Assembly: GCA_024233865.1 (NCBI GenBank)
Contig: JACKPA010000001.1
Coordinates: 62,001-126,000, forward strand
Direction: 5' to 3'
Length of the DNA: 64,000 nucleotides
DNA from: Leptospiraceae bacterium
GTDB lineage: Bacteria > Spirochaetota > Leptospiria > Leptospirales > Leptospiraceae
In this document: in pieces, positions 26,747 through 35,385 of the stretch
Layout of the letters: every line of letters begins with the position of its first letter
Numbering within the stretch: the stretch's first letter is position 1
Position numbers and translations under genes: made by a program
Notes under the pieces: generated by a model
The model's input: the letters and a program-made list of their open reading frames with translations, nothing else
Database searches by the model: none
What the model was told of the DNA's origin: nothing

Positions 26747-28540
26747 ATGACAACCCCAACAAAACATAAAAAACTTATAGCATGGGTAGATGAAATTACC
26801 CAATTAACCAAACCGGAAAAAGTGGAATGGTGTGATGGTTCCCAGGCTGAGTACGATAAAATGATTAAAATCATGTTGGATGAAAAACTGGCAACCCCAT
26901 TAAAAAGACCTAATTGCTATCTTTTTCGATCAGACCCATCTGACGTTGCCAGGGTAGAAAATAGAACCTACATCGCTTCCAAAAACAAGGAAGATGCAGG
27001 TCCTACGAACAACTGGATCGATCCGAATGAATTAAAAAAAACGATGACAGGTTTATATGATGGTTGTATGGAAGGAAGAACCATGTATGTAATTCCTTTC
27101 TCTATGGGTCCTATTGGTTCAAATATAGCTAAAATTGGTGTAGAAATTACTGATTCACCTTATGTCGTTTCCAATATGCACTTAATGACAAGAGTAGGAA
27201 CTAAAGTTCTTGAAGTTTTAGGTGATAGCGGTGAGTTTATACCATGCTTGCACTCGGTAGGAAAACCCTTACAAGCAGGTGAAAAAGATAATGGAAAATG
27301 GCCTTGTGCCCCCCTTGACAAAAAGTACATTTCTCATTTTCCGGAAGAACGTACAATTTGGTCTTATGGCTCCGGTTATGGTGGCAATGCCCTTCTTGGA
27401 AAAAAATGTTTGGCTCTTCGTATCGCTTCCGTTGCAGCTCGTGACGAAGGCTGGTTAGCAGAGCACATGCTTATTTTGAGCATCACAAATCCCCAAGGTA
27501 AAAAGAAATATGTAGCGGCTGCATTTCCTTCTGCTTGCGGAAAAACAAACCTTGCTATGTTAATTCCAACAATTCCAGGTTGGAAAGTGGAAACCGTAGG
27601 AGATGACATAGCTTGGATGAAATTCGGACAAGACGGAAGGCTTTATGCGATTAACCCGGAAGCAGGATTTTTTGGAGTAGCTCCTGGAACATCATTGGAT
27701 TCTAACTATAACGCAATGAAGTCTATTGAAAAAAATTCTATTTTTACAAACGTAGCCTTAACAGAAGACAAAGACGTATGGTGGGAAGGAATCGGATACA
27801 AAGCTCCTGGAAAATTGATCGATTGGCTTGGAAACGAGTGGGAAGAAGGAAAATCGGATAAACCGGCAGCTCATCCAAATGCTCGTTTTACAGCTCCGGC
27901 GTCTCAATGTCCGGCTGTTGCTCCTGAATGGGAAGACCCAAAAGGGGTTCCTATTGATGCCATTCTTTTTGGTGGTCGTCGTCCTAGCACAATTCCTTTG
28001 GTTCACCAAGCGAGAGACTGGAACCATGGGGTATTTATCGGCTCAATAGTTGGTTCTGAAATTACCGCAGCTGCTTTGGACTTACAAGCCGGAACAATCA
28101 GGCGTGATCCATTTGCGATGCTTCCTTTCTGTGGTTACAATATGGGAGATTATTTCCAACACTGGATCAATATTGGCAAAAAAGAAGGTGCAAAACTACC
28201 AAAAATCTTTTTTGTAAACTGGTTTAGGAAAAAAGATGGAAAGTTTATATGGCCAGGGTATGGCGAAAACAGTCGTGTTCTAAAATGGGTGTTCGAGCAA
28301 GCTGATGGAACCGGAAAATTCCAAGACACTGCCATTGGTCTTATGCCAACAGTAGATGCAATTGATCGTCCGGAGGGAGTGAGTGAAGCGGATATGAAAG
28401 ATATTTTATCCGTAGATAAAGAAGGCTGGTTAAAAGAAATCGACGACATTCGCAAAAATCACTATCCTAAATTCGGAAACAAATTACCAAAAGAGCTTAG
28501 TGTGGCTCTTGATGTTTTAGAAAATCGCTTAAAGGGATAA
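26747..28540 (+). CDS. pckG: Phosphoenolpyruvate carboxykinase (GTP)
   Basis: 597 residues, the usual length for the GTP-dependent enzyme. The P-loop with its active-site Cys is visible in FPSACGKTNLAML (~259-271), followed by VGDDIAWMKFG with metal ligands, and FFGVAPGTS. It converts oxaloacetate to PEP and CO2 in gluconeogenesis, expected for a bacterium that lives on fatty acids or amino acids. Strong RBS (AGGAG, ~12 bases before ATG). It stands alone between a divergent phosphatase and a convergent TPR gene, with a 281-base upstream region. Confidence 0.97.
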   Translation: MTTPTKHKKLIAWVDEITQLTKPEKVEWCDGSQAEYDKMIKIMLDEKLATPLKRPNCYLFRSDPSDVARVENRTYIASKNKEDAGPTNNWIDPNELKKTMTGLYDGCMEGRTMYVIPFSMGPIGSNIAKIGVEITDSPYVVSNMHLMTRVGTKVLEVLGDSGEFIPCLHSVGKPLQAGEKDNGKWPCAPLDKKYISHFPEERTIWSYGSGYGGNALLGKKCLALRIASVAARDEGWLAEHMLILSITNPQGKKKYVAAAFPSACGKTNLAMLIPTIPGWKVETVGDDIAWMKFGQDGRLYAINPEAGFFGVAPGTSLDSNYNAMKSIEKNSIFTNVALTEDKDVWWEGIGYKAPGKLIDWLGNEWEEGKSDKPAAHPNARFTAPASQCPAVAPEWEDPKGVPIDAILFGGRRPSTIPLVHQARDWNHGVFIGSIVGSEITAAALDLQAGTIRRDPFAMLPFCGYNMGDYFQHWINIGKKEGAKLPKIFFVNWFRKKDGKFIWPGYGENSRVLKWVFEQADGTGKFQDTAIGLMPTVDAIDRPEGVSEADMKDILSVDKEGWLKEIDDIRKNHYPKFGNKLPKELSVALDVLENRLKG

Positions 28541-28557
28541 ATTTTCTTAGAAGACAT

Positions 28558-28615
28558 TTCGGCTACGCTCACCGAAGCAACCTCCAAATGCTCCCTGATC
28601 GTAGTCGAAGGGAGC
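28558..28615. repeat. TTCGACTACGCT-type dispersed repeat, copy 2
   Basis: Downstream of pckG. Contains TTCGGCTACGCTCACCGAA (28558-28576) and a stem GCTCCCT (28590-28596) / AGGGAGC (28609-28615) around a loop with CGTAGTCGA. Same family as 39721-39768 and 48188-48268. It may act as a bidirectional terminator between the converging pckG and TPR genes; the rest of 28616-28809 is AT-rich without recognised signals. Confidence 0.55.
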
Positions 28616-28809
28616 AAAAATAAAAAAGTATACCCGCAAGGTTTTTTGTTTTCTCTATATACTATACTTCTTCATAGAAATATAAACCGTAAAGATAAAA
28701 GAGAAAATCAATGATTGCTAAAACTACTATTATTACATCTAACATAATAATTACTATATATACGTATAGTAATAAAAAAGCAATAACTATTTTTATGTTT
28801 AGTTATTTT

Positions 28810-30240
28810 TTATTTGGTTTTTTCTTGGATGTACTCCTTAATAAATTTAGCGTCTTTTTTGCTTAAAAAGTTTATCATAAATGGTTTTCGGTTTTTTGGT
28901 TCGATTTGCATGTGTGCCAACATTAGTTTATAAAACTTTACTCCGTTTATAACTTTTATACCTGATATATCACTGTATGTTATATAATCTTCTGTGCTTC
29001 CAAGCTCTTCTTTGATTTTGAATGTGACTCCATTGTTATCTAGTATAACTTCGTCTGGAGTAAAGGGGTCTCCAATTCGACTCGCTTTTATTTTTATTGG
29101 TTTGAATTTTTTGGGTTTTTCTTTGGGAGCTTCCGGATAATCCACCTTAGGGTTTATATTTAATTCTGACTTTTTGTTTCGAGAAGGTCGTTGTCTATCA
29201 TCTGTTCCTTCGCTAAAACTCGGCTTGCCTCTATTATTTAGATATTGGTAAGTAAAAAATGTACCCAGAAATAATCCTGCTGCAAAAAATAGCAAATCAG
29301 CAAACAAATCTTGCTCTTTTACATAGTGGATTGGTCTTTTGTTCATAACCAGATCAAACAATTCAGAAGTTGAAAAATTTTTCTCTAGTGCATTGATATT
29401 TTTCAAAGAATGGATTGCCTGTTTAAAGTCTCCTTTTTTATAAAAAGTGTACCCAAGACTATTGTACAAATTGATTATTTGTTGGTTATGAAATCCCGGT
29501 AATTTGTTGTATATATTTATACTTTCAATGTAATGAGTGATTGCTTGATCGTATTCATTCAATTGGCAGTGTTTTAACCCAATTAAGTAATACAGGTAGG
29601 CAGTCATAAGAGTTTCTTCTGCCAATCTGTCTTTTCGAATCTGTAGTACTTTTTTGTAATACCTTAAAGCTGCTTCCGTATTTCCTTGTGTATCATAAAC
29701 CTTAGAGATAAAAAAGTATGTATTGGCTATATCAAAATAATTTCTTTCATTGGGCTGTAAGCGAAGAGCCTTTGCTTTTTCCAGATAATCGAGTGCTTTG
29801 TTAAAATTGTGTTTTGCATAATTGGCATAAGCAATATTTTCATAGCTAACGGCAACCTCTTCCGGAATGTGCCACTGAAACTTTTTCCTTATCTCCATGG
29901 AATGAGAAAAACATTCTGACGCTTTTTCTAATTCCCGTAGTAGGCAGTATATTCGACCCAGTTTATCATAATAAATGGCAATTTGCCTTGTATTTTCAAG
30001 ATAATTTTCTTTTAGCTTTTCAATTGCAATTGTATAATTGTGAATTGCACCTTGAAATTCATCTTTGTAGTAAGCTTCGTTACCCATAAAAACAAACTCT
30101 ATTTCAGGAGGGATATTAGTTTTGGGCATTTCTTTTGGGCTTTTTTTATCAAAATAGTGTAACCTTAGTAAGGTTATTATAAAGGCAACCAGGGCTATAA
30201 TCGCAAGATGTTTAAGATATTTTTTTAATTTTGCTAACAT
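28810..30240 (-). CDS. Membrane-anchored TPR protein with a C-terminal PH-like region
   Basis: 476 residues. One N-terminal membrane segment (HLAIIALVAFIITLL), about six TPR units (~45-290: AYYKDEFQGAIHNYTIAI, KLGRIYCLLRELEKA, NYAKHNFNKALDYLEKAK and so on), a second hydrophobic segment (~310-330), and a C-terminal ~100-residue beta-rich domain (EVILDNNGVTFKI, ITYSDISGIKVI) like bacterial PH domains. It probably scaffolds a complex at the inner membrane. Divergent from the SHOCT lipoprotein gene, with which it shares an intergenic region duplicated at 56 kb. Confidence 0.75.
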   Translation of the reverse strand: MLAKLKKYLKHLAIIALVAFIITLLRLHYFDKKSPKEMPKTNIPPEIEFVFMGNEAYYKDEFQGAIHNYTIAIEKLKENYLENTRQIAIYYDKLGRIYCLLRELEKASECFSHSMEIRKKFQWHIPEEVAVSYENIAYANYAKHNFNKALDYLEKAKALRLQPNERNYFDIANTYFFISKVYDTQGNTEAALRYYKKVLQIRKDRLAEETLMTAYLYYLIGLKHCQLNEYDQAITHYIESINIYNKLPGFHNQQIINLYNSLGYTFYKKGDFKQAIHSLKNINALEKNFSTSELFDLVMNKRPIHYVKEQDLFADLLFFAAGLFLGTFFTYQYLNNRGKPSFSEGTDDRQRPSRNKKSELNINPKVDYPEAPKEKPKKFKPIKIKASRIGDPFTPDEVILDNNGVTFKIKEELGSTEDYITYSDISGIKVINGVKFYKLMLAHMQIEPKNRKPFMINFLSKKDAKFIKEYIQEKTK

Positions 30241-30268
30241 ATTTATCCTTGTACATTACTCCCCATTC

Positions 30269-30343
30269 TTTTTTACCTTCTATAACTCATTTAATGGTAT
30301 GCTATTTTATCACTTTTTTTAGGTTCACAAATTATGCTAAGTA
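30269..30343. repeat. Divergent promoter region duplicated at 56019-56095
   Basis: A ~75-base stretch including ACAAATTATGCTAAGTA, in which the ATG is the start of the lipoprotein at 30334. A close match lies at 56019-56095 next to another TPR gene. Both lie between a minus-strand TPR gene and a plus-strand start. Confidence 0.6.
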
Positions 30344-31161
30344 ATTTAAACGATAGGCTTTGGATTTTTTTAGTGATCAATTTATTTTTCTTTTTTCACT
30401 GTAAAAATGTAGAACATAAAAACGATATGAGTCTTGATTTGGCAAGCAATGACGTAGCCGTTTACAAGGTAACTCCACAAACTAGTTCTAAAGCACCTAA
30501 AAAGTCCAAACAAAACAAAATTTTAACAGATAATCAGATTGTAAGGATTTTCCAATCCGTTAGAATAAAAAAAAACAGTCTTTTAAAAGTGAAATTGGAG
30601 GATTTATTTCCCGAAAAAACTATATACGACTTACTTCCTTATGTGAAGGATGCAACATTTAACCCAGGGAAGATTTATTTTATAGTAATAAGGAAAGATG
30701 ATTTGCTGCAGCCATACCTTAGGTTTTATCGAACTTCCTTTTATTTATGGAGACAAAAGAATCTACATTTGTATTTTACGGAAATAGAAAGCAATTTTAT
30801 TTATCAGACTCAATATACGTTCCAAGATTGGTCTCAGGTTTCTAATACCAACTTTGAATGTAGCCGTACGCAGGTACTTTATCCGGCTCGTTTGCTTGCT
30901 ACCTCTTTCTCTTTTTCTCATAAAGATAATGTTTGTAACACAGCCAAGCAGAAAACCAAATCCCAAATCCAATTCAATTACAATCATCTCTTGATTCATC
31001 TAAATAAGATTGATTATGAAGAGAACAGTGAATATCCATTTGATCCAAATCAAAAAAATGCTGAAATTAGGCTAGAGGAATTGGAAAGGCTTTACAAAAA
31101 AGGGCTTATCAACGAGAAAGAATACAATCTAAAAAGAAAAAAGATTTTAGAAGAATTGTGA
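30334..31161 (+). CDS. Probable lipoprotein with a C-terminal SHOCT domain
   Basis: 275 residues. The N-terminus has a hydrophobic segment that ends in a Cys (IFLVINLFFFFHC), a likely spirochaete-type lipobox. The middle has no recognised domain. The C-terminal ~32 residues, RLEELERLYKKGLINEKEYN followed by LKRKKILEEL, match the SHOCT domain, a short oligomerisation motif. Divergent from the TPR gene upstream. Confidence 0.7.
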   Translation: MLSNLNDRLWIFLVINLFFFFHCKNVEHKNDMSLDLASNDVAVYKVTPQTSSKAPKKSKQNKILTDNQIVRIFQSVRIKKNSLLKVKLEDLFPEKTIYDLLPYVKDATFNPGKIYFIVIRKDDLLQPYLRFYRTSFYLWRQKNLHLYFTEIESNFIYQTQYTFQDWSQVSNTNFECSRTQVLYPARLLATSFSFSHKDNVCNTAKQKTKSQIQFNYNHLLIHLNKIDYEENSEYPFDPNQKNAEIRLEELERLYKKGLINEKEYNLKRKKILEEL

Positions 31162-31222
31162 CTTACTCACCCTTTTGGAAGATGTTAAAAGCAAATTAGA
31201 AAAAACGACACCATAAAATAGC

Positions 31223-32185
31223 TTATTTTTTATACAGACCTTTTAAATTATCAATGAACTTAAAATCCTCTTTGTTTAAGATTGCCAGTATTTCCAAGTC
31301 ATCCGGATAGATTAAACTGGTTATTTTTTGATTTATCCTTAATTGTTCGATAATCCGATCTCTTGTTTCTTTGGGAAAAGTTTTTATCTGCTCTATTAAA
31401 TACTCTATTGCTAGGGTTGCTTGACTTTTACTCCGTATTTTTATGACTTCGGTGTTCAATAGACCGGTTCCCAAATAATCATTGAGGTTTGTTGTATAGT
31501 CATCAATAAACCAATCTATCATTTGTAAAATTTCAGCTTCATTTTCGATAAAAATACCGGATTCAAACTTTATATCAGAGTCTATATCGCTTGCATTTAC
31601 TATATCAAAGATATGTGGATTCCAGCGTATTAAAAATTTCAGCTCTTCTTTGGAAATAATCCCACCAAAATCAGATATAATATTTTGAACTCTTGGGTCA
31701 GCTAAGAATTTTTGGATATTATCATTATTTAGATAGACAAGAAGGTAGTATATTCTGGTTTTATCATAATAAGCAGACAATGGACTATAATCTTCTGCGT
31801 TCATCTCATCCGCATAATACAAGATTAATTCATAAATTGTATTTTGTTCTACTACTTCAAAATAACTTCGAAACACATTTAAGTCTTTGTACCATTGGTA
31901 GATTTGGAGTTGCTTTTCATTCCACAATGTTGAGAGAGCTGATTGAGTTAGGTTGTTTAAGAGATCCGAGAATTTTTCTTTAGAAAATTGAAATATGAGA
32001 CCACTTGAACCACCAACAATCATGTACATTTCATGAAAATAATAGTTAATTAAAGTTACGTTTTCTTTATCGCTTAACAGAAATTCAGAAAATTTATTTG
32101 CCGGAAAATCCGGAAAATTAGACGTTAGATTGTTCAACTTTAAAAGGTGAGTTTTTCGGAAATAATCAAAAGGGTCTTGTAGCAT
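31223..32185 (-). CDS. Unknown chemotaxis-cluster protein, paralogue A
   Basis: 320 residues, soluble and mostly helical, related along its whole length to the neighbour at 32189: shared features include LKLNNLTSNFP near the N-terminus, LINYYF, a central KEEL-x-x-L-x-x-x-N-x-x-x-(F/Y), a TLAIEYLIEQIKTFPKETR-like segment, and a C-terminal P-x-D-x-E-x-L-x-x-L-x-K-x-DFK. No known domain. It is the last gene of the chemosensory operon, 3 bases after its paralogue. Probably works in this signalling system. Confidence 0.75.
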   Translation of the reverse strand: MLQDPFDYFRKTHLLKLNNLTSNFPDFPANKFSEFLLSDKENVTLINYYFHEMYMIVGGSSGLIFQFSKEKFSDLLNNLTQSALSTLWNEKQLQIYQWYKDLNVFRSYFEVVEQNTIYELILYYADEMNAEDYSPLSAYYDKTRIYYLLVYLNNDNIQKFLADPRVQNIISDFGGIISKEELKFLIRWNPHIFDIVNASDIDSDIKFESGIFIENEAEILQMIDWFIDDYTTNLNDYLGTGLLNTEVIKIRSKSQATLAIEYLIEQIKTFPKETRDRIIEQLRINQKITSLIYPDDLEILAILNKEDFKFIDNLKGLYKK

Positions 32186-32188
32186 GGT

Positions 32189-33136
32189 TTATTTATGAGA
32201 TAAATCATTGAGTATCTTAAAGTCTGATTTATGCAGATTGATTAGTGTTTCAAAGTCTACCGGATTGATTATATCTTCGGTTTCTTTATTGTCTTTTAAG
32301 GCATTAAAAATTTGAGTCCTCTTGTATTTAGGAATAGTTTTTACCATCTCTATGATATATTCCATTCTTAAATACATTTTACCTTCCTTTTCGATTAAAA
32401 TAGTTTTATCATACTCCTCGCTTTGATGAATCTTTTCCATTTCCGCATTGTATTCGTCTTGCAACCAAACAACCATTTGCTCTAGCTCGGATTGGTCTGC
32501 ATGGTATATATTAGCTTCATATTCCAGTTCTTCGTCTTTAATTTTTGAGCTTATCATCTCATACAAATAGTAATTGCTTCTAACCACTAATTTCAGCTCT
32601 TTTTTTGAAAATGCTTTCGTAAAATTTTCTACATAATAACTCATATCCGAATCATTGGTAAATTTTGCAATCGTAAACTCATCACAATAAGGCAATATAT
32701 GGCAAAGACGAAACATATATATAATTTCTCTTTTTGAACTTTCCATAAATGACTTTGAATAGAATTGCATAAGGGCATATACTCTATCTTGATCAATTAA
32801 CTGGAAATAGCTAGAAATTTTATTAATCTTTCCATAATTCTCAAAAAGGTTTGGCATGGCTGCATTCCAAAGTTTGGAACATGCTTCTAAGGAAATTTGA
32901 TTCAATAAATCTCGAAATTTTTGCTTAGAATCTTCAAAAAGAAAGTTATCAGAAGATCCTAAAATATCATACGCTTTTTGAAAATAGTAGTTAATTAAGA
33001 TGACATGGTTATGGTTAGAAACCAAATAGTCAGAAAACTTATCCGGAAAAAAAACCGGAAAATAAGTTATCAAGCTATTTAATTTCAAATAGCCTACGTC
33101 TTTAAAATACTCTTCAGGGTTTACGAAAGATTCCAT
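32189..33136 (-). CDS. Unknown chemotaxis-cluster protein, paralogue B
   Basis: 315 residues, paralogous to the protein at 31223 (LKLNSLITYFP, LINYYFQ, SKKELKLVVRSNYYLYEM, MEYIIEMVKTIPKYKR, INPVDFETLINLHKSDFKIL). Its start overlaps the end of cheX by 23 bases, so it is translated in step with the chemotaxis genes. No signal peptide, membrane segment or known domain. A scaffold or regulator of the array or of CheX is plausible but unproven. Confidence 0.75.
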   Translation of the reverse strand: MESFVNPEEYFKDVGYLKLNSLITYFPVFFPDKFSDYLVSNHNHVILINYYFQKAYDILGSSDNFLFEDSKQKFRDLLNQISLEACSKLWNAAMPNLFENYGKINKISSYFQLIDQDRVYALMQFYSKSFMESSKREIIYMFRLCHILPYCDEFTIAKFTNDSDMSYYVENFTKAFSKKELKLVVRSNYYLYEMISSKIKDEELEYEANIYHADQSELEQMVVWLQDEYNAEMEKIHQSEEYDKTILIEKEGKMYLRMEYIIEMVKTIPKYKRTQIFNALKDNKETEDIINPVDFETLINLHKSDFKILNDLSHK

Positions 33137-33605
33137 CTATAAAAAGGATAACTTGAATAAGATTATTGTTTAATATAAAGTTAAATACTATTTGTCGGTA
33201 ATTTTTATCAAGCGTATTTATATCAAATTTTTGTTCAAATAGTGAAATGTTTATATCTACCTTCATTTCTTCAAATAGGATTGTGAGATTACCGGCAATT
33301 ATATTACATAATTCAGCCATAGACAAGGTAACAGAAGAAACCAATTCTTCTTCTGGAATCTCACCTTCTGTCATAAGCATCGTTTTTGCAATTTCAATTC
33401 CTATTGCTTCACCGTATTTAATCTGAACTACACCATTAATACTACCATCTATCTTCATGGCAGCAGAATACTCTTGCCCGTTAATTTCATGCTTTCCTTC
33501 ACTTGCTTCAGCTTCCAGATTAAGAGTTCTTTTGAGGATATCTTGGCATGTTTCATATACTCTATCTTTCACTTCAGATAGTTTAATAAATTTCGTCATT
33601 GACAA
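33114..33605 (-). CDS. cheX: CheX-like CheY-P phosphatase
   Basis: 163 residues of the CheC/CheX/FliY phosphatase group. It has a single ExxN motif, Glu98-x-x-Asn101 in SMAELCNIIAGN, as in CheX, which works as a dimer and removes phosphate from CheY. The rest has the family's alternating strand pattern (AAMKIDGSINGVVQIKY). It follows a CheY gene by 7 bases, which suggests that CheY as its substrate. Confidence 0.85.
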   Translation of the reverse strand: MSMTKFIKLSEVKDRVYETCQDILKRTLNLEAEASEGKHEINGQEYSAAMKIDGSINGVVQIKYGEAIGIEIAKTMLMTEGEIPEEELVSSVTLSMAELCNIIAGNLTILFEEMKVDINISLFEQKFDINTLDKNYRQIVFNFILNNNLIQVILFIDGIFRKP

Positions 33606-33612
33606 AAAATCC

Positions 33613-33981
33613 CTATCGACTTACCACAAAAGATATTGTTTGTTTCACTTTTTCTTTGTTAAAAGGTTTGATAACAAAGCTCTTAGCTCCAATTTCGATG
33701 CAACTTTTAATTACGCTCTCTTTTCCCACAGCACTAACCATAATAACCTTTGTGTCTGAGTCTTTTGCCATAATTTCTTTTAGCACTTCGATTCCATCTT
33801 TTCCGGGCATTGTTATATCAAGGGTGATAAATGCAAGGTTTCCCTTGTGCTGTTCAAATAAATCTAAACCTTCTTGTCCGTTTTTGGCAACTCCTATTAC
33901 GTTATAGCCCGTTTCTTTGCATATCATCGTAAGCTGTTTTTGAGTTATAGGTGAATCATCTACAATCAATACGTTATTCAT
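33613..33981 (-). CDS. cheY: CheY-like single-domain response regulator (2)
   Basis: 122 residues, a lone receiver domain: acidic pocket DDS at 8-10, phosphoacceptor Asp in AFITLDITMP, Thr/Ser in MVSAVG, and Lys in FVIKPF. No output domain, so it acts by binding a partner, such as the flagellar switch or CheX. It is separated from the preceding P1-CheW gene by 86 bases holding a double palindrome, and followed by cheX. Confidence 0.93.
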   Translation of the reverse strand: MNNVLIVDDSPITQKQLTMICKETGYNVIGVAKNGQEGLDLFEQHKGNLAFITLDITMPGKDGIEVLKEIMAKDSDTKVIMVSAVGKESVIKSCIEIGAKSFVIKPFNKEKVKQTISFVVSR

Positions 33982-34002
33982 AATACTTCCTTTTTATTTA
34001 AA

Positions 34003-34062
34003 GTACTACAGGCTTCCAGCCTGCAATTGTTCCAAGTACCACAGCCAGGATGGCTGTGGTAT
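34003..34062. repeat. REP-like double hairpin, copy 2 (inverted)
   Basis: ACAGGCTTCCAGCCTG (34008-34023) and a hairpin with arms CCACAGCCA / TGGCTGTGG (34039-34059). Same pair of palindromes as at 625-680 but in the opposite orientation. It divides the chemosensory operon between the P1-CheW and cheY genes and could reduce or stabilise downstream transcript. Confidence 0.75.
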
Positions 34063-34067
34063 TTTTC

Positions 34068-34997
34068 TTAGTAAACATCTCTATTTAAAACATTATCTAA
34101 ATTTAATAAAATAACCAACTTTCCATTTTTTCTAAAAACTCCCATAGAATAATCACTGTGCAAATTAATATCATCAAGGGAATTGATAGAGTCTTCGCCT
34201 ATATTTTCAATATTTAACACATTGTCCACCAATAGTCCGATGTCCTCCTCATTTTTAGTAACTAATAATATACTCTTATCATAGCTTTTATTATTAGAAA
34301 TACTCAATCTATGAGCTAAATCCAAAACGGGAATTATTCTGCCTCGGAAATTGATTAAACCGGCAATATAATTCGCGATAAACGGAACTGGGGTAATGTT
34401 TATGTTTGGTAGTAGTTCTCTGGTTTTTTCTAATTTAACTCCAAATAACATAGAGTATAGTTCAAAAATCAGGTATCTATTGTCATCAGTTAAATCTTCC
34501 GCTTCTTCCTCATTTTCTTTGCTTATTTTGGTTTCATCTTTTTCTTCAAAATCAAGCAATATATTTTTTTTAGGCAGTTCCGATTCAACAGGCGTAGTCC
34601 CGGAAAGAGATTTCACTTTCTCTAATTCGTCTAGAATCGCTTGATTTTCTTCTATTGGTTCAATTTTTCCCGTAGACTCATCGTAGTAAGTTTTTAGCAC
34701 TTTTAGAGACTTAAAAAGCAAATCAAGGATTGAGGTTGTGATTGCCAATTCATTACTTCGAATAAGAGAAAAAACGCTTTCCATTTTATGGGAAATCCTT
34801 TTGATTTTGTTCAAACCAACAGAACCGGAATCTCCTTTTAAAGAATGGATAGCCCGAAAAATTTCATTTACCAATTCCAAGTTATCTTTCTCTTTTTCCA
34901 AAAGAACTAAGCCCTCTTCTATGGCTTGGATGTGTTCTTCTGCTATAACAAGAAATTCTTGGAGTAACTCCTCTTCAAACGATAACTCTTCACTCAT
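34068..34997 (-). CDS. HPt (CheA P1)-CheW fusion, phosphoacceptor half of a split CheA
   Basis: 309 residues. Residues 1-~128 are a CheA P1/HPt domain with phosphoacceptor His51 in RAIHSLKGDSGSVG. An acidic linker (~130-170) follows, and then a CheW/P5-like domain (~172-305) with LINFRGRIIPVLDLA. There is no dimerisation or ATP-binding domain. The nearby CheA (36849) has these but lacks P1. The layout matches CheA3 of Rhodobacter sphaeroides (P1 and P5 only), which is phosphorylated in trans by a P1-less CheA4. The CheW/P5 part would tether the substrate domain in the array. Overlaps the upstream cheY gene by 8 bases. Confidence 0.9.
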   Translation of the reverse strand: MSEELSFEEELLQEFLVIAEEHIQAIEEGLVLLEKEKDNLELVNEIFRAIHSLKGDSGSVGLNKIKRISHKMESVFSLIRSNELAITTSILDLLFKSLKVLKTYYDESTGKIEPIEENQAILDELEKVKSLSGTTPVESELPKKNILLDFEEKDETKISKENEEEAEDLTDDNRYLIFELYSMLFGVKLEKTRELLPNINITPVPFIANYIAGLINFRGRIIPVLDLAHRLSISNNKSYDKSILLVTKNEEDIGLLVDNVLNIENIGEDSINSLDDINLHSDYSMGVFRKNGKLVILLNLDNVLNRDVY

Positions 34998-35373
34998 TTT
35001 GATGAACCATTTTTAGTAAATTTTGGATTTTTTTTACAAATATTTCGTCTTTGACGGGCTTTTGAACGTATAGATTTGCCCCTGCTTCAATAGCGAGCTT
35101 GGATTGCTCTTCTCCTTCAACAGAAGTTAGAACAATTATGGGTAGGTTTTGCATATCAATTTCATCCCTAATTCTTGTAATAAGTTCCATACCATTCATA
35201 GAAGGCATGTTCATATCTGAAATCAAGAGATCGTATTTAAAGCGAATTAATTTTTCTAATGCAATAAAACCATCTTCTGCCGTTTCCACTTCATATCCGG
35301 CTGCTGTAAGTGCTTTGTTTAATAACTTTCTTGTTATGGACGAATCGTCTGCTACTAGTACTCTTTTTGGCAT
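34990..35373 (-). CDS. cheY: CheY-like single-domain response regulator (1)
   Basis: 127 residues, receiver domain only: DDSS near residue 9, phosphoacceptor Asp in LLISDMNMPSMNG, and Lys in YVQKPV. It lies between cheR and the P1-CheW gene and overlaps the latter, so it is a likely direct phosphate acceptor from that protein. Which of the two CheY proteins reaches the flagellar motor cannot be told. Confidence 0.93.
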   Translation of the reverse strand: MPKRVLVADDSSITRKLLNKALTAAGYEVETAEDGFIALEKLIRFKYDLLISDMNMPSMNGMELITRIRDEIDMQNLPIIVLTSVEGEEQSKLAIEAGANLYVQKPVKDEIFVKKIQNLLKMVHQNE

Positions 35374-35385
35374 CTTTGTGCTCCT

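Noticed and set aside
27376..28455. Several antisense frames in pckG
   Set aside because: They are shadows of a highly conserved gene.
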